This document shows, piece after piece, positions 14,317-24,372 of a stretch of 43,001 nucleotides of DNA (position 1 is the stretch's first letter; every line of letters begins with the position of its first letter). This DNA comes from an uncultured Granulosicoccaceae bacterium (GTDB taxonomy: Bacteria > Pseudomonadota > Gammaproteobacteria > Granulosicoccales > Granulosicoccaceae). The translations under genes were made by a program, and so were the position numbers. The stretch is taken from NCBI GenBank assembly GCA_938035125.1, contig CALHNS010000078.1, positions 1 through 43,001 on the forward strand. Reading direction: 5' to 3'. The notes beneath the pieces are model-generated. The model was given only the letters and a program-made list of their open reading frames with translations, did no database searches and was not told the DNA's origin.

Positions 14317-16449
14317 ATGAATATAAGTACTACGGTGTTAAAAGGACTGAGCCGTGCAACCGCGTCGATTCTCAGCCTAAGTTTTTTTCTACACACAGGC
14401 AGTGCCCAAGCGGCACCATTCGATCCTGTTGTTGAGCTTTTCCGATTTGGGGCAGGCGATCGTCTGCTGATCGATCGAGGCGGGCCAGTGGATTCACTCG
14501 GTGATGTGAATGGCGACGGCTTAGACGATGCCATTGTCGGTTCTGGTGTGGGTACCGTGCGCGTTGTGTTTGGGCCAACCAATGGCAACAACGGCGTGCT
14601 TAACGGTGTTCAATTAACCGGTTTTAGCGGCTTCACCATTCGTCACGACAGTGTGAATATTTCGTATGTAAGTGCTGCAGGTGATATCAACAACGATGGT
14701 TTAAACGATGTGTTGGTGGGTTCACTGGGTGGTGCACACGTGATCTTCGGTAGCCGAGAACGATTCCCTACGGTTTTCGATGTATCAGCACTCAATGGCC
14801 GAAACGGATTTTCTATTGAATCTTCAGTTACCGCCGTCAGTAATGCAGGTGATGTAAACGGTGATGGAATCGATGACATCCTTTTGGGTAATGCCAATGC
14901 AACGGTGAATAACTTACCGGGTGTGGGGGCCGCTTATGTGGTTTATGGAAGATCGACAGGATTCAATGCACGTTTAACCATTGACGACATCGCAGGTTCT
15001 GCAGGTTATGCCGTCATTGGTGGGCAGCAGCAAGATCGCATCGGCCATTCCGTTGGCGCAGCAGGCGACTTCAATCACGATGGCATCGATGACATCATGA
15101 TTGGTGCTCCTAATAAAACCCAAGATTCAAAGCCGGAAGTAGGGGAGGCATACATTGTTTATGGTCAACCTCAAGGGCATCCCAGCACCATTAGCGTACT
15201 CGACTTAACCGCAAACACTGGCCTTGTAATCAAGGGGCTTGATAACCAAGACTACACCGGCGCTTCGGTGTCAGGCATTGGTGATTTGAATCATGATGGA
15301 TTTGATGATGTTGCTATCGGTTCGCCAGGTAAAGGGCCTTTCGGAACCCCATCCGATTATCCAGGTGAGGTGTACATTTTATTTGGTGGCCAATTCTCAG
15401 GCATCGATCAAATCGATCGGCGTGATTTAAATGGTGGCAATGGCGTTCGTGTGCGAGGCATTCGAGGTGGCATTGTGCCCATTCAAAACAATGAAGCGAT
15501 TTGGGGAGACTTAGCAGGAACCTCACTGGATGGTGTGGGAGACATGAACGGTGATGGCATGGATGATTTCATGATCGGCGCATCGCATACCATCATTAAT
15601 GCTCGGCGAAAGGGTGTAGGTCAGACGTACATCATCTTCGGTTCGCAATCAGCGTTTCCTGCTCGATTATCGTTAAATGATTTAGACGGCGCCAATGGCT
15701 TTCGTATAAACGGTATCGGTACGGTAGATTACTTTGGTGTGTACACACGCGGTGCAGATGATTTTAACGACGATGGCATAAACGACATCATTGTGGGTGC
15801 GTCTGGGGAAGGTGCTTCATACATTATTTATGGGCGCGATTATGGCTTGGGTAGAGTACCTGCTCCTGTGGCCAGATCATTCAACGCGCAGCCCTCTCGT
15901 TTGCCTGAAGCGGCCCGGATCATGGGCGCAAATCTAGCGCCCTTGGCGTTTAATGAACTGGCTGACCCAACAGGGCCTAACCCATTGCCTGAAGGTACGC
16001 CAACGGATTTAAACGATCCGAATGCGGCGGGCTATATCGCGCCGAATATCTTTGCCCCTGTGGCGGTGCTTCGGCCGAACCAAGCGCCTATGCTGCAACA
16101 AACAGATCAGCAGCAACCAGCGCAACAGCCTGCTCCAAGCCCTGTCATTGCCTCGGTGCAGGTTCCTGTTTTTGACGGGCCTGAAGATAGTGTGACAACG
16201 CCAATAGCCATTGAAACACAACCTCAAGCAACGGCATTACCTGTGTCAGCTCCTCAACCAGCGGCTGTTCCAGTTGCTGCCGATGTGCCCGTAACTGGCC
16301 CCATTACGGTTAGTGATTCGCGAATTCGTGTGGGTGGGGCCTTAGGATTTGAACTGGTTATCTTGTTGATAATGTTAACGTTGGTTAGCGCACGAAATAA
16401 CACAATTGTTAACCAAAACTTGAGACTTTTTAACATTCGAAAAATCTGA
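14317..16449 (+). CDS. Secreted FG-GAP repeat (integrin-alpha-like) protein with C-terminal anchor
   Basis: The 710-residue protein begins with a signal peptide (about 1-32, ending AQAA). Seven FG-GAP/calcium-binding units follow, with DxNxDGxxD cores starting at D63, D123, D179, D251, D323, D409 and D482, each trailed by an IxIGxxx strand and a YIxFG strand. This should form a seven-bladed beta-propeller. Residues about 570-670 are Pro/Gln/Ala/Val-rich, a likely linker. At 673-693 a Gly-Gly followed by a hydrophobic helix and Arg (GGALGFELVILL...SAR) resembles a GlyGly-CTERM sorting signal, though with a longer basic tail than usual. Such proteins sit on the cell surface and may mediate adhesion; the ligand is unknown. 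Confidence 0.85.
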   Translation: MNISTTVLKGLSRATASILSLSFFLHTGSAQAAPFDPVVELFRFGAGDRLLIDRGGPVDSLGDVNGDGLDDAIVGSGVGTVRVVFGPTNGNNGVLNGVQLTGFSGFTIRHDSVNISYVSAAGDINNDGLNDVLVGSLGGAHVIFGSRERFPTVFDVSALNGRNGFSIESSVTAVSNAGDVNGDGIDDILLGNANATVNNLPGVGAAYVVYGRSTGFNARLTIDDIAGSAGYAVIGGQQQDRIGHSVGAAGDFNHDGIDDIMIGAPNKTQDSKPEVGEAYIVYGQPQGHPSTISVLDLTANTGLVIKGLDNQDYTGASVSGIGDLNHDGFDDVAIGSPGKGPFGTPSDYPGEVYILFGGQFSGIDQIDRRDLNGGNGVRVRGIRGGIVPIQNNEAIWGDLAGTSLDGVGDMNGDGMDDFMIGASHTIINARRKGVGQTYIIFGSQSAFPARLSLNDLDGANGFRINGIGTVDYFGVYTRGADDFNDDGINDIIVGASGEGASYIIYGRDYGLGRVPAPVARSFNAQPSRLPEAARIMGANLAPLAFNELADPTGPNPLPEGTPTDLNDPNAAGYIAPNIFAPVAVLRPNQAPMLQQTDQQQPAQQPAPSPVIASVQVPVFDGPEDSVTTPIAIETQPQATALPVSAPQPAAVPVAADVPVTGPITVSDSRIRVGGALGFELVILLIMLTLVSARNNTIVNQNLRLFNIRKI

Positions 16450-16536
16450 TTTCTGCCGTTAAACCTTCATAGCGTACAACGTTACGGTCGGTGAGCCCGA
16501 AGATGGGTTCATTCGATCTTAAATGAAAACCTTGAG

Positions 16537-16552
16537 GGCAGATCTAGCTGCC
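16537..16552 (+). other. Short hairpin before the c-di-GMP protein gene
   Basis: GGCAG (16537-16541) and CTGCC (16548-16552) pair around the loop ATCTAG and are followed by TTT. This may be a weak terminator for the FG-GAP gene or a leader hairpin near the ribosome site of the next gene; the stem is short. Confidence 0.3.
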
Positions 16553-16568
16553 TTTAGCTGGAAGCGAT

Positions 16569-18695
16569 ATGGCAGGAACCCACAAAAAGCCACTGGTTAT
16601 GGTTGTCGATGATGACAACCCCACTCGAATGATGGCTACAGAGTTTGTGACTCAAGCGGGTTTCGATGTCATTGATTTTAGCAGCGGTGAATCAGCGCTT
16701 GAACACCTAAGCGAACAAGCGCCTGATCTTATCGTTCTCGATGTGGAGATGCCAGGCCTTAATGGCTTTGAGGTATGCCAGCGAGTTCGCACCTGCGCAG
16801 GTTTTGAAAACACCCCCATCTTGATGCTAACCGGGTTAGATAACAACCAAAGTATCGAGCTGGCGTTTGAAGCAGGTGCCACCGATTTTGGCACTAAACC
16901 CATTAATTGGATGCTGTTATGCCATCGCTTGCGCTACATGTTAAGAGCGCGGCAGTCGGCAGAAGAACTTACCAAGAACCAAAAAAGCTTAGCCTCGGCA
17001 CAGCGAATTGCCAAGATGGGAAATTGGCATATCGATGTATCAAGCGGTGATATGGTGTGGTCAGATCAGCTTTATCTCTTGCTGGGAGAGAAAGTTAGCA
17101 TTAAACAACCTTCATTAACTGAATTTCTTAAACCGGTGCACGCAAACGATGTAAATCGCGTGAAGTCTTGGTTTAGTGAGGTTGCAAAACAATGCTCTGA
17201 TAACCTATCGATTGAATTTTTTATGGTGCCAAATGCGGGTGATGAACGGTTCTTTCGACAGCAAGTGGAACAAGTCATCGATGATGAGGGGCAGGTTATA
17301 GAACTGCACGGGGTGCTGCAAGACTTAACCGAACATCGCCGTGCACAACATAGAATAAAACAGCTTGCTAACTATGACCGGGTAACGGGGCTACCCAATC
17401 GAACATTATTTCAAGAACGAGTAGAAGAACGGATCGAATCATCGCCTGATGCCAGTGCGGCGATACTCTATATTGATATAGACGATTTTAAACAAGTGAA
17501 TGACACGCTTGGGCATGCCAGTGGCGATATGATGCTCAATGAGATCGTGGTCAGAGTCAATAAAATTGTGCCAGAGGATTGCACCCTGGCCCGTATGGGT
17601 GCTGACGAATTTACGTTGCTCATGCCATTAGATGAAGGCTGTGAAGACCCAATGGCTATTGCGTCTGATATTAATCAAGAACTCTGTGAGCCGTTTGCCT
17701 TAAACGGTGGAGAAGTTTTTTCATCTTGTTGTGTTGGGGTAGCTATTTACCCTGATCACGCCTGCAGTGCTGAAGCCTTGCTTAAAAACGCCAGTATGGC
17801 AATGACCAGTGCAAAGAAGGCGGGTAAAAATACGTTTCGTGATCATGACGAAGGCATGGATGTAGAAGCACAGAATCGCTTTAAACTTGAATCTAGAATG
17901 CGCAACGCATTAGAACAAAACGAGTTCCAACTTTTCTACCAGCCGCAGGTTGATTTAGAGTCGGGAAAATTATATTGCGCTGAAGCGTTAATCCGCTGGA
18001 TTAGCCCCGAGTTGGGATTTATACCGCCTGATCAATTTATTTATATTGCAGAAGACAACGGGTTCATTGTGCCTTTAGGCGAATGGGTGCTTCGAACGGC
18101 TTGTTTACAAGCTGTGGAATGGGCTGCGAATGATTTTCCTATCCAGCAAGTGGCTGTTAATATTTCTGTGCTTCAGTTTGTGCGCCCTGACTTTACCAAC
18201 GTTGTGCAAAGCATATTAGATGAAACTGGCTTAGCACCAGAAAATCTAGAATTGGAAATTACAGAATCATTGCTGGCTGCAGACACAAAATCTGCCACTA
18301 AAATTTTGCGTAAACTAAAAGATATTGGCGTACAACTGAGCATTGATGATTTTGGTACCGGTTATTCCAGCTTAAGCCAATTAAAACACTTCCCAATAAA
18401 CCGATTGAAGTTAGATCAAAGTTTCGTTCAAGGCGTAACCGACTATAAGTCCGATGCGGCCATTACCCGTGCCGTTATCGCAATGGCAAGTAGTATGAAC
18501 GTAAAGCTATTGGCAGAAGGTGTGGAAACGGTTGAGCAGCTAGAATACTTAAAGTCGTGTAACTGCAATGAAATCCAAGGTTACTACATTAGTAAGCCTG
18601 CGCCTGCCGATGCGCTTGCCGAGAGCATTGAGGATATAAACGCACATCTTAGCAATCTGTTCGATGAGCGCGGTAATCTGCGACTTGTGGCTTAG
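16569..18695 (+). CDS. Response regulator with PAS, GGDEF and EAL domains
   Basis: The 708-residue protein has an N-terminal receiver domain (1-125) with acidic D14/D15, phospho-acceptor D58 in LDVEMPG, T88 and K110, all intact. A PAS/PAC domain covers about 145-260. The GGDEF domain (about 265-430) has its signature as G344-A-D-E-F, so one of the two glycines is replaced by Ala, which may weaken cyclase activity. The EAL domain (about 445-690) is complete: E472-A-L, DDFGTGYSSL and KLDQSFV. The likely output is cyclic-di-GMP breakdown, controlled by phosphorylation and by the PAS and GGDEF domains. No histidine kinase gene is adjacent, so its partner lies elsewhere. A GGAAG just before the ATG serves as ribosome site. 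Confidence 0.93.
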   Translation: MAGTHKKPLVMVVDDDNPTRMMATEFVTQAGFDVIDFSSGESALEHLSEQAPDLIVLDVEMPGLNGFEVCQRVRTCAGFENTPILMLTGLDNNQSIELAFEAGATDFGTKPINWMLLCHRLRYMLRARQSAEELTKNQKSLASAQRIAKMGNWHIDVSSGDMVWSDQLYLLLGEKVSIKQPSLTEFLKPVHANDVNRVKSWFSEVAKQCSDNLSIEFFMVPNAGDERFFRQQVEQVIDDEGQVIELHGVLQDLTEHRRAQHRIKQLANYDRVTGLPNRTLFQERVEERIESSPDASAAILYIDIDDFKQVNDTLGHASGDMMLNEIVVRVNKIVPEDCTLARMGADEFTLLMPLDEGCEDPMAIASDINQELCEPFALNGGEVFSSCCVGVAIYPDHACSAEALLKNASMAMTSAKKAGKNTFRDHDEGMDVEAQNRFKLESRMRNALEQNEFQLFYQPQVDLESGKLYCAEALIRWISPELGFIPPDQFIYIAEDNGFIVPLGEWVLRTACLQAVEWAANDFPIQQVAVNISVLQFVRPDFTNVVQSILDETGLAPENLELEITESLLAADTKSATKILRKLKDIGVQLSIDDFGTGYSSLSQLKHFPINRLKLDQSFVQGVTDYKSDAAITRAVIAMASSMNVKLLAEGVETVEQLEYLKSCNCNEIQGYYISKPAPADALAESIEDINAHLSNLFDERGNLRLVA

Positions 18696-18731
18696 AGATT
18701 AGTTAACCGAATTAGTGCTAGCATAAGCTGT

Positions 18732-20108
18732 ATGACTGATTTTAATTCCACAGTGGTTGCGCTAAAAGATGCATTGGGCGACAAAGTGTCCACCGGTGTA
18801 TCGGTTCTTGATTTACACGCTAGCGATGAAGCGCATTTCAAACCGGCCCGCCCAGATGCGGTGATTTTCCCTGAATCTACCGACGATGTGGTTAACATTG
18901 TTAAACGCTGTGCTGCCGATCAATGCCCCATAATTCCCTATGGTGTAGGCACTTCGTTAGAGGGCCACATCATTCCTGTGCGCGGCGGTGTTACGGTTGA
19001 CACCAGTCGAATGAACCGAGTACTTCAGGTCAATTCTGACGATATGGACGCTGTAGTTCAACCCGGTGTTACCCGTAAGCAGCTCAATGAAGCGCTTAAA
19101 ACTACGGGGCTAATGTTTACGGTAGATCCTGGTGCGGATGCTACGATCGGTGGCATGGCGGCCACTCGGGCGTCGGGTACAAATGCTGTGCGCTATGGCA
19201 CCATGCGAGAAAATGTTATGGCGCTAGAGGTGGTGCTTGCCGATGGGCGAGTGATTCGAACTGGCACAAGAGCTCGAAAGTCATCGGCGGGTTACGACTT
19301 AACTCGATTGTTTGTGGGCAGCGAAGGTACGCTGGGGCTTATGACAGAACTTACCGTGCGATTGTTTGGTCAGCCGGAGATGATTGCAGCAGCCACTTGC
19401 CGATTTGATTCAGTAGAAGGCGCTGTGAATACAGTTATACAAGCCATACAGTTGGGCATTCCGCTGGCTCGAATCGAACTGATCGATACGTTATCCATTC
19501 GAGCTTTGAACGCCTATAACGAAGACATGAACTTAACTGAAGCTCCGCATTTATTTTTAGAATTCCACGGCACCGAAAATGGGGTTGCTGAGCAAATTGA
19601 ACTATTTAAAGAGCTGTCTAATGATGGTGGTGGTCATGAATTTCAATGGGCCACTAAAAACGAAGATCGAACCGCACTTTGGCGAGCCCGACACGATGCC
19701 TACTTTGCCACCAAAGCATTAAGGCCAGGTTGTGAAGGTTATGTTACTGACAGCTGTGTGCCTATCTCGCAATTGGCCGAGTGCATCAAAGAGACAGAGA
19801 AAGCGGTAAAAAAATCAGGCCTTACGGCCCCATTAATTGGCCACGTTGGTGACGGTAACTTCCACTTAGCCATATTGATTGATGGTAGTCCGAAAGAATT
19901 GGCACAGGCCAAAGCGCTGGCCAACGATATATCCAGTCTTACCTTATCCTTAGGGGGCACCGTAACCGGTGAGCATGGCGTGGGTATTGGAAAGCGGCCT
20001 TACATGCTTGAAGAACACGGCGATGCGTATTCTGTGATGGGAGATTTAAAGAAAACGTTTGACCCGTTGAATATTTTTAATCCCGGGAAGCTGGTTTCGG
20101 TTAATTAG
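18732..20108 (+). CDS. FAD-linked oxidase, D-lactate dehydrogenase / GlcD-like
   Basis: The 458-residue flavoprotein has a PCMH FAD-binding domain with PYGVGTSLEGHIIPVRGG near residue 77, DPGADATIGGMAATRASGTNAVRYG near 140 and GSEGTLGLMTELTVRLFG near 197. Its C-terminal domain has GHVGDGNFH (about 375) and GTVTGEHGVGIGKR (about 413), the substrate/metal motifs of D-lactate dehydrogenase (LDHD) and glycolate oxidase GlcD. The GTSLEGH variant is most like mitochondrial-type D-lactate dehydrogenases. It has no GlcE/GlcF partners next to it, which favours a single-subunit D-lactate dehydrogenase over glycolate oxidase. It is distinct from the related flavoenzyme at 1639-3075. Confidence 0.87.
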   Translation: MTDFNSTVVALKDALGDKVSTGVSVLDLHASDEAHFKPARPDAVIFPESTDDVVNIVKRCAADQCPIIPYGVGTSLEGHIIPVRGGVTVDTSRMNRVLQVNSDDMDAVVQPGVTRKQLNEALKTTGLMFTVDPGADATIGGMAATRASGTNAVRYGTMRENVMALEVVLADGRVIRTGTRARKSSAGYDLTRLFVGSEGTLGLMTELTVRLFGQPEMIAAATCRFDSVEGAVNTVIQAIQLGIPLARIELIDTLSIRALNAYNEDMNLTEAPHLFLEFHGTENGVAEQIELFKELSNDGGGHEFQWATKNEDRTALWRARHDAYFATKALRPGCEGYVTDSCVPISQLAECIKETEKAVKKSGLTAPLIGHVGDGNFHLAILIDGSPKELAQAKALANDISSLTLSLGGTVTGEHGVGIGKRPYMLEEHGDAYSVMGDLKKTFDPLNIFNPGKLVSVN

Positions 20109-20125
20109 CTTGTTCTAACTCAATA

Positions 20126-21718
20126 TCAATCACGAGTTCTAGAGGCTAAAAATTCATCATAAGTGCCCTTAAAATCGTCCATTTTTTTGTCTTTTATTTC
20201 AATAACCCGGTTGGCTAACGAAGAGACAAATTCACGATCATGGCTAACAAAAATCAACGTGCCTTCGTAATGTTCTAGGGCAAGGTTTAACGCCTCTATT
20301 GATTCCATGTCAAGGTGATTGGTGGGTTCATCCATTAGCATCACATTGGGCTTTTGCATGACCAGTTTGCCAAATAACAAACGGTTTTTCTCACCCCCAG
20401 AACAGACTCGAACCTTCTTTTTAAAATCATTGGAAGAGAACAGCATACGACCTAAGGTGCTTCTAACCACATCATCATCTTGACCTTCTAAGCGCCACTG
20501 CACCATCCAATCAAATAAGCTTAAGTCGTTGTCAAATTCTGCAGTGCTGTCTTGCGGGCAATAGCCCACTTGGGCGTTTTCTGACCACTGAATTTTTCCT
20601 GTATTTGCATCGGTGATTCCGGCTAAGCATTGTAAAAAGGTTGATTTCCCAACACCGTTTTCACCAATGACCGCCACACGGGAGCCTGCTTCTAACAATA
20701 AATCTGTGCCTTCAAACAATGGTCCTTCGTCATAGCCGTGGCCAAGTTTTTCAACTGTTAATGCCAAACGGTGTAATTTTTTATTTTGTTCAAAGCGAAT
20801 GTAAGGGCTGGTTCGACTGGATGGCTTGATATCGGCCAGTTCGATTTTTTCAATTTGCTTTGCCCGTGAGGTGGCTTGGCGAGCTTTCGATGCGTTAGCA
20901 GAGAAGCGGCTAACAAAGTGTTTGAGTTCGGCAATTTGTGCTTTTTTCTTTGCGTTCTCGTTCTGCATGGTTTCGCGTGCTTGTGTAGACGCTGTCATGA
21001 AGTCATCATAATTACCAGGGTAGACTCGAAGTTCGCCGTAATCGATGTCGGCCATGTGTGTGCACACAGAATTTAAAAAGTGTCGATCGTGCGAGATGAT
21101 GATCATCGTGCTTTTCTGCGAATCTAATAAACCTTCCAACCAGCGAATGGAGTGGATGTCTAAGTTATTGGTGGGCTCATCCAATAACAGAATGTCAGGT
21201 TGGCTAAACAACGCTTGGGTGAGTAGCACACGCAGTTTAGCGCCTGGGGCGATGTCACTCATTTTGCCAAAATGCTGCTCTTCAGGAATGCCTGCACCGT
21301 TGAGTAGCTCTCCGGCTCGGCTTTCTGCCATATAACCATCCAGCTCGGCAAACCGAACTTCAAGGTCTGCGGCCCGCATACCGTCTTCGTCGGTCATCTC
21401 AGGTTTTGCATAGATGGCGTCGCGTTCTTGTTTAATTTCCCATAACTCTTCGTGCCCCATGATGACGGTATCGACCACCGAGAATTCGTCAAAGGCAAAC
21501 TGATCTTGATTCAATCGTCCGATGCGTTCATTGGGGGAAATGGACACCGAGCCGTTGCTGGGCTCAAGGCTGCCATCCAGTATTTTCATGAAAGTGGATT
21601 TGCCACAACCGTTAGCGCCAATAAGCCCATAGCGGTTACCATCACCGAATTTTACGGAGATGTTTTCGAACAGGGGTTTAGCGCCGAATTGCATCGTAAC
21701 GTTGGCGGTGGTGATCAC
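20126..21718 (-). CDS. ybiT: ABC-F family ATPase YbiT
   Basis: The 530-residue protein has two ATP-binding cassettes in one chain and no membrane segment. Walker A motifs are GANGCGKS at 34-41 and GENGVGKS near 352; Walker B/DEPTNNLD and DEPTNHLD motifs and H-loops (SHDRHFL, SHDREFV) are present in both. The linker between them is basic and helical (about 245-300). Length and motif wording match E. coli YbiT closely. ABC-F proteins act on the ribosome, mostly easing stalled translation; YbiT's exact role is less clear than that of EttA. The ATG at 21718 is divergent from the phytanoyl-CoA dioxygenase gene, with 70 bp between. Confidence 0.93.
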   Translation of the reverse strand: MITTANVTMQFGAKPLFENISVKFGDGNRYGLIGANGCGKSTFMKILDGSLEPSNGSVSISPNERIGRLNQDQFAFDEFSVVDTVIMGHEELWEIKQERDAIYAKPEMTDEDGMRAADLEVRFAELDGYMAESRAGELLNGAGIPEEQHFGKMSDIAPGAKLRVLLTQALFSQPDILLLDEPTNNLDIHSIRWLEGLLDSQKSTMIIISHDRHFLNSVCTHMADIDYGELRVYPGNYDDFMTASTQARETMQNENAKKKAQIAELKHFVSRFSANASKARQATSRAKQIEKIELADIKPSSRTSPYIRFEQNKKLHRLALTVEKLGHGYDEGPLFEGTDLLLEAGSRVAVIGENGVGKSTFLQCLAGITDANTGKIQWSENAQVGYCPQDSTAEFDNDLSLFDWMVQWRLEGQDDDVVRSTLGRMLFSSNDFKKKVRVCSGGEKNRLLFGKLVMQKPNVMLMDEPTNHLDMESIEALNLALEHYEGTLIFVSHDREFVSSLANRVIEIKDKKMDDFKGTYDEFLASRTRD

Positions 21719-21788
21719 AAAGGATGGCCTATATCAGAATAGGCTGCGATTATAGACCTCGCAGGCTAAACATTGGCAGAATGCACCT

Positions 21789-22586
21789 ATGACAGAAACG
21801 ATTACACCTCAGCAGATCCAAGATTTTCAGAACGACGGTGTGGTTTTGCTCCCCGGGCTGTTCAAGCACTTAGTGTCAAGTCTGCAGGCAGGGGTTGCTG
21901 AGAATTTAGCCAACCCAGGCCCCTATGCGGCTGAGAATGTAGGCAAGGGCGATACGGGGCGCTTTTTCGATGATTATTGCAATTGGCAACGCATTGCAGA
22001 ATTTGAATCCGCAGCGCAAGACCCAGTCGTTGGGGAGGCTGCTGCCCAATTGATGCAATCAAACACCGTGCAGTTATTTCACGATCATGTGTTGGTTAAA
22101 TTTCCAGGTACCTCGAAACCAACGCCTTGGCATCAAGACAGCCCGTATTATTTTGTTGAGGGTGAGCAAACCATCAGTTTTTGGGTGCCGCTTGACCCCG
22201 TTTCCACCGCCACGCTTCGCTGTGTGGTGGGTTCTCATCGTTGGCAAAAGCCAGTGCTGCCCACGCGTTGGTTAGCAGAAGATGATTTCTATGCGGATGC
22301 TACGGCCTATCAGCCTGTGCCGGATCCTGATAACGAGAAGATGGAGATTGCCGAATGGGCGATGCAGCCTGGCGATGCCGTGGCGTTTCACTTTCGCACA
22401 TTGCACGGTGCTAAGGGCAATGAGTCAACCGAGCTGCGACGCGCATTCTCGCTGCGAGTGGTGGGGGCTGATGCACGCTACGTGGAGCGTACCGGAAAAA
22501 CCTCACCACCGTTCCCCGGGCATAACATGAAGCCTGGGGAACGGTTACGAGAGGATTGGTTCCCGATGGTGTACCCGAAAGCGTAA
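21789..22586 (+). CDS. Phytanoyl-CoA dioxygenase family protein
   Basis: The 265-residue protein has the Fe(II) facial triad of the PhyH family: H115-x-D117 in WHQDSPYYF and the distal H206 in FRTLHGAKGN, followed by LRRAFSLRVVG, where an Arg binds 2-oxoglutarate. It starts with the family's typical ITPQQIQDFQNDGVVLLPGLF. It should be a non-heme iron, 2-oxoglutarate-dependent hydroxylase in the cytoplasm; the substrate cannot be told. It ends one base before the stop of the opposite GH16 gene. Confidence 0.9.
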   Translation: MTETITPQQIQDFQNDGVVLLPGLFKHLVSSLQAGVAENLANPGPYAAENVGKGDTGRFFDDYCNWQRIAEFESAAQDPVVGEAAAQLMQSNTVQLFHDHVLVKFPGTSKPTPWHQDSPYYFVEGEQTISFWVPLDPVSTATLRCVVGSHRWQKPVLPTRWLAEDDFYADATAYQPVPDPDNEKMEIAEWAMQPGDAVAFHFRTLHGAKGNESTELRRAFSLRVVGADARYVERTGKTSPPFPGHNMKPGERLREDWFPMVYPKA

Positions 22587-22587
22587 C

Positions 22588-24279
22588 TTAACGCTGCCAC
22601 ACCTTGATGTAATCAATTTCCATGCTGTTCGGAAATTGTGCCGCACTCGCTGGTGCACCGATCCATTCACTGCCCACTACTAAGTGAGCGATCACATTCA
22701 TCGGTTCAGACGACACTCGCGGGCCTTCAATGCGGCGTACTTCAACATCGTCTATGTACCAAACGGCCAACCCAGGTTCCCACAACATAGCGTACTTATG
22801 AAAACCTGAACTGAGATCAAAGCCTACGTCCGTGGTCATCGTAGGTGATGAGTGAGTTTCACCTGACGCCCAGCGCGTGCGGTTACTGTCGAAGTAATGA
22901 TAGGTTTGGTGCGATGTAGTAGGAAGATCGCCACGATATTCTAATATATCGAGCTCTGGCTTATTGTCTTCAAACGATTGGTTGAACAAATAGAATGTGG
23001 ATAAAAAGCCTTGGCCACTGGCCACTTTTGCGTTCATTTCCACGTAACCGTAGGTGAAACTGAAGTTATCTTGCGTGCTTATTACACCGGACAAATAGGG
23101 CTGATTATTTGCACCTGATAATTCGCTAGCAGGGGTAGGAATAGCCGTAATGGATAAGGTGCTGCCGTTAAATACGAACGGATCGTAATTCACATCGTCG
23201 TTGGCAAACAGATTAACAAAGTATTGCTGCTCAGCATTGATGATGCGATCGGGGCCCCAAGGTAACGAGGTTTTCCACAGTGCTCTATCTAAACCTTCGC
23301 CGTCAAATTCTTCATCCAGCACTAGGCTGTAGCCGGTTAGATCGGCAGCGCCTGTTTGCCGCTGAGGCAAAGTGATAGTAACCGGAGCTGAAGGAGCTGA
23401 ACGCATTCCCTCATTATCGATAGCGACAATCGAGTAACTGTTGGTTGATCCGCTAGCCGGAGCATTTGATTCACAGAACGTGTATCGCGTGTAGTTACAG
23501 TCCATGTAGTTGGTGCCGATCCAACTGCGGTGATCAAACTCATACGGGTTGTCGAAACGGATGGTATGCACCACTTCACCATTGCGTTGCACTTCATAAC
23601 CTTCAACCGACTGATCATCAACAGATGGCACCCAGCTAAATTCTACCCAATCGTCTGATGCCATTAACGCTACTAATCCTGTAGGCACAGATGGTGGGCC
23701 TGCTGGACGGCTGACATCTTTTAAGAAAGGGCCAACCAGCGATAAAGTTTCTGTTCTTGTTGGGCTGTCATCGTTGCCTCCAGAACTGTCAATGCCCGCC
23801 GCTGAATTGCTGGCAACCAAAGCAGGGATTTCTCCTTGTACAGGCGTCTGATTCGCTGGAGGTGTGGCAGGAGCCGCTGGTGCCTCATCGGTTGGAGTGT
23901 TGACCACATTGTCTACAGGCGGGGCGTCGGCAGCGTTGTCATCTGACGATGAGGCTGGCGCTTCCTCGCCGATTACTGCGTCTTCGTTCGTACTTTCGTT
24001 CACAGCAGGTGTTTGCACAACGCTAGTGTCAGGAGCATCGGCTGCGGGAGTATTAATTTGTGTAACGTCAGTTACTGGTGGCTGCTGAGTGGATGGGGAT
24101 ACCGTGACATCGTTAATTACTGGATCGGAATCGGTTTGCGTTTCAAGCGCTGTTGTTAATGCGGGTGCATCAGCATCTAAGGCGCTGTTCACGGTGGTAT
24201 TCGATGAATCACTGCAGGCAGTCAGTGTGACTAATGAGGCGATTAAAAAGCTGGTTTGACCAGCGGATGGGATCCGCAT
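22588..24279 (-). CDS. GH16 family glycoside hydrolase lipoprotein with fibronectin III domain
   Basis: The 563-residue protein begins with a lipoprotein signal ending in LTAC (lipobox Cys near 22). Residues about 30-185 are a long Thr/Pro/Asp/Ala-rich linker. A fibronectin type III domain follows (about 195-305: PSVPTGLVAL...WVEFSWVPS...VEGYEVQRNG). The C-terminal GH16 domain carries the catalytic E442-L-D-I-L-E447 motif, matching ExDxxE, and ends with the usual IDYIKVW. GH16 enzymes cut beta-1,3 or beta-1,3/1,4 glucans such as laminarin, or galactans such as agar and carrageenan; the ELDILE form without a bulge-type loop fits laminarinase-like members, but substrate is not proven. It is anchored outside the inner membrane or at the surface. 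Confidence 0.88.
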   Translation of the reverse strand: MRIPSAGQTSFLIASLVTLTACSDSSNTTVNSALDADAPALTTALETQTDSDPVINDVTVSPSTQQPPVTDVTQINTPAADAPDTSVVQTPAVNESTNEDAVIGEEAPASSSDDNAADAPPVDNVVNTPTDEAPAAPATPPANQTPVQGEIPALVASNSAAGIDSSGGNDDSPTRTETLSLVGPFLKDVSRPAGPPSVPTGLVALMASDDWVEFSWVPSVDDQSVEGYEVQRNGEVVHTIRFDNPYEFDHRSWIGTNYMDCNYTRYTFCESNAPASGSTNSYSIVAIDNEGMRSAPSAPVTITLPQRQTGAADLTGYSLVLDEEFDGEGLDRALWKTSLPWGPDRIINAEQQYFVNLFANDDVNYDPFVFNGSTLSITAIPTPASELSGANNQPYLSGVISTQDNFSFTYGYVEMNAKVASGQGFLSTFYLFNQSFEDNKPELDILEYRGDLPTTSHQTYHYFDSNRTRWASGETHSSPTMTTDVGFDLSSGFHKYAMLWEPGLAVWYIDDVEVRRIEGPRVSSEPMNVIAHLVVGSEWIGAPASAAQFPNSMEIDYIKVWQR

Positions 24280-24372
24280 GTCGTTGCGTCCTTTCAGGGT
24301 TAGATTTTAAGTGCGAATTGTGGGTGAGAACCGCTTGAGCTGTCAATTATTGGTGATTGCAGGCCTGAAAGT

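Noticed and set aside
18732-20108. Annotation as glycolate oxidase GlcD
   Set aside because: GlcE and GlcF genes are not adjacent and the motif form is closer to D-lactate dehydrogenase.
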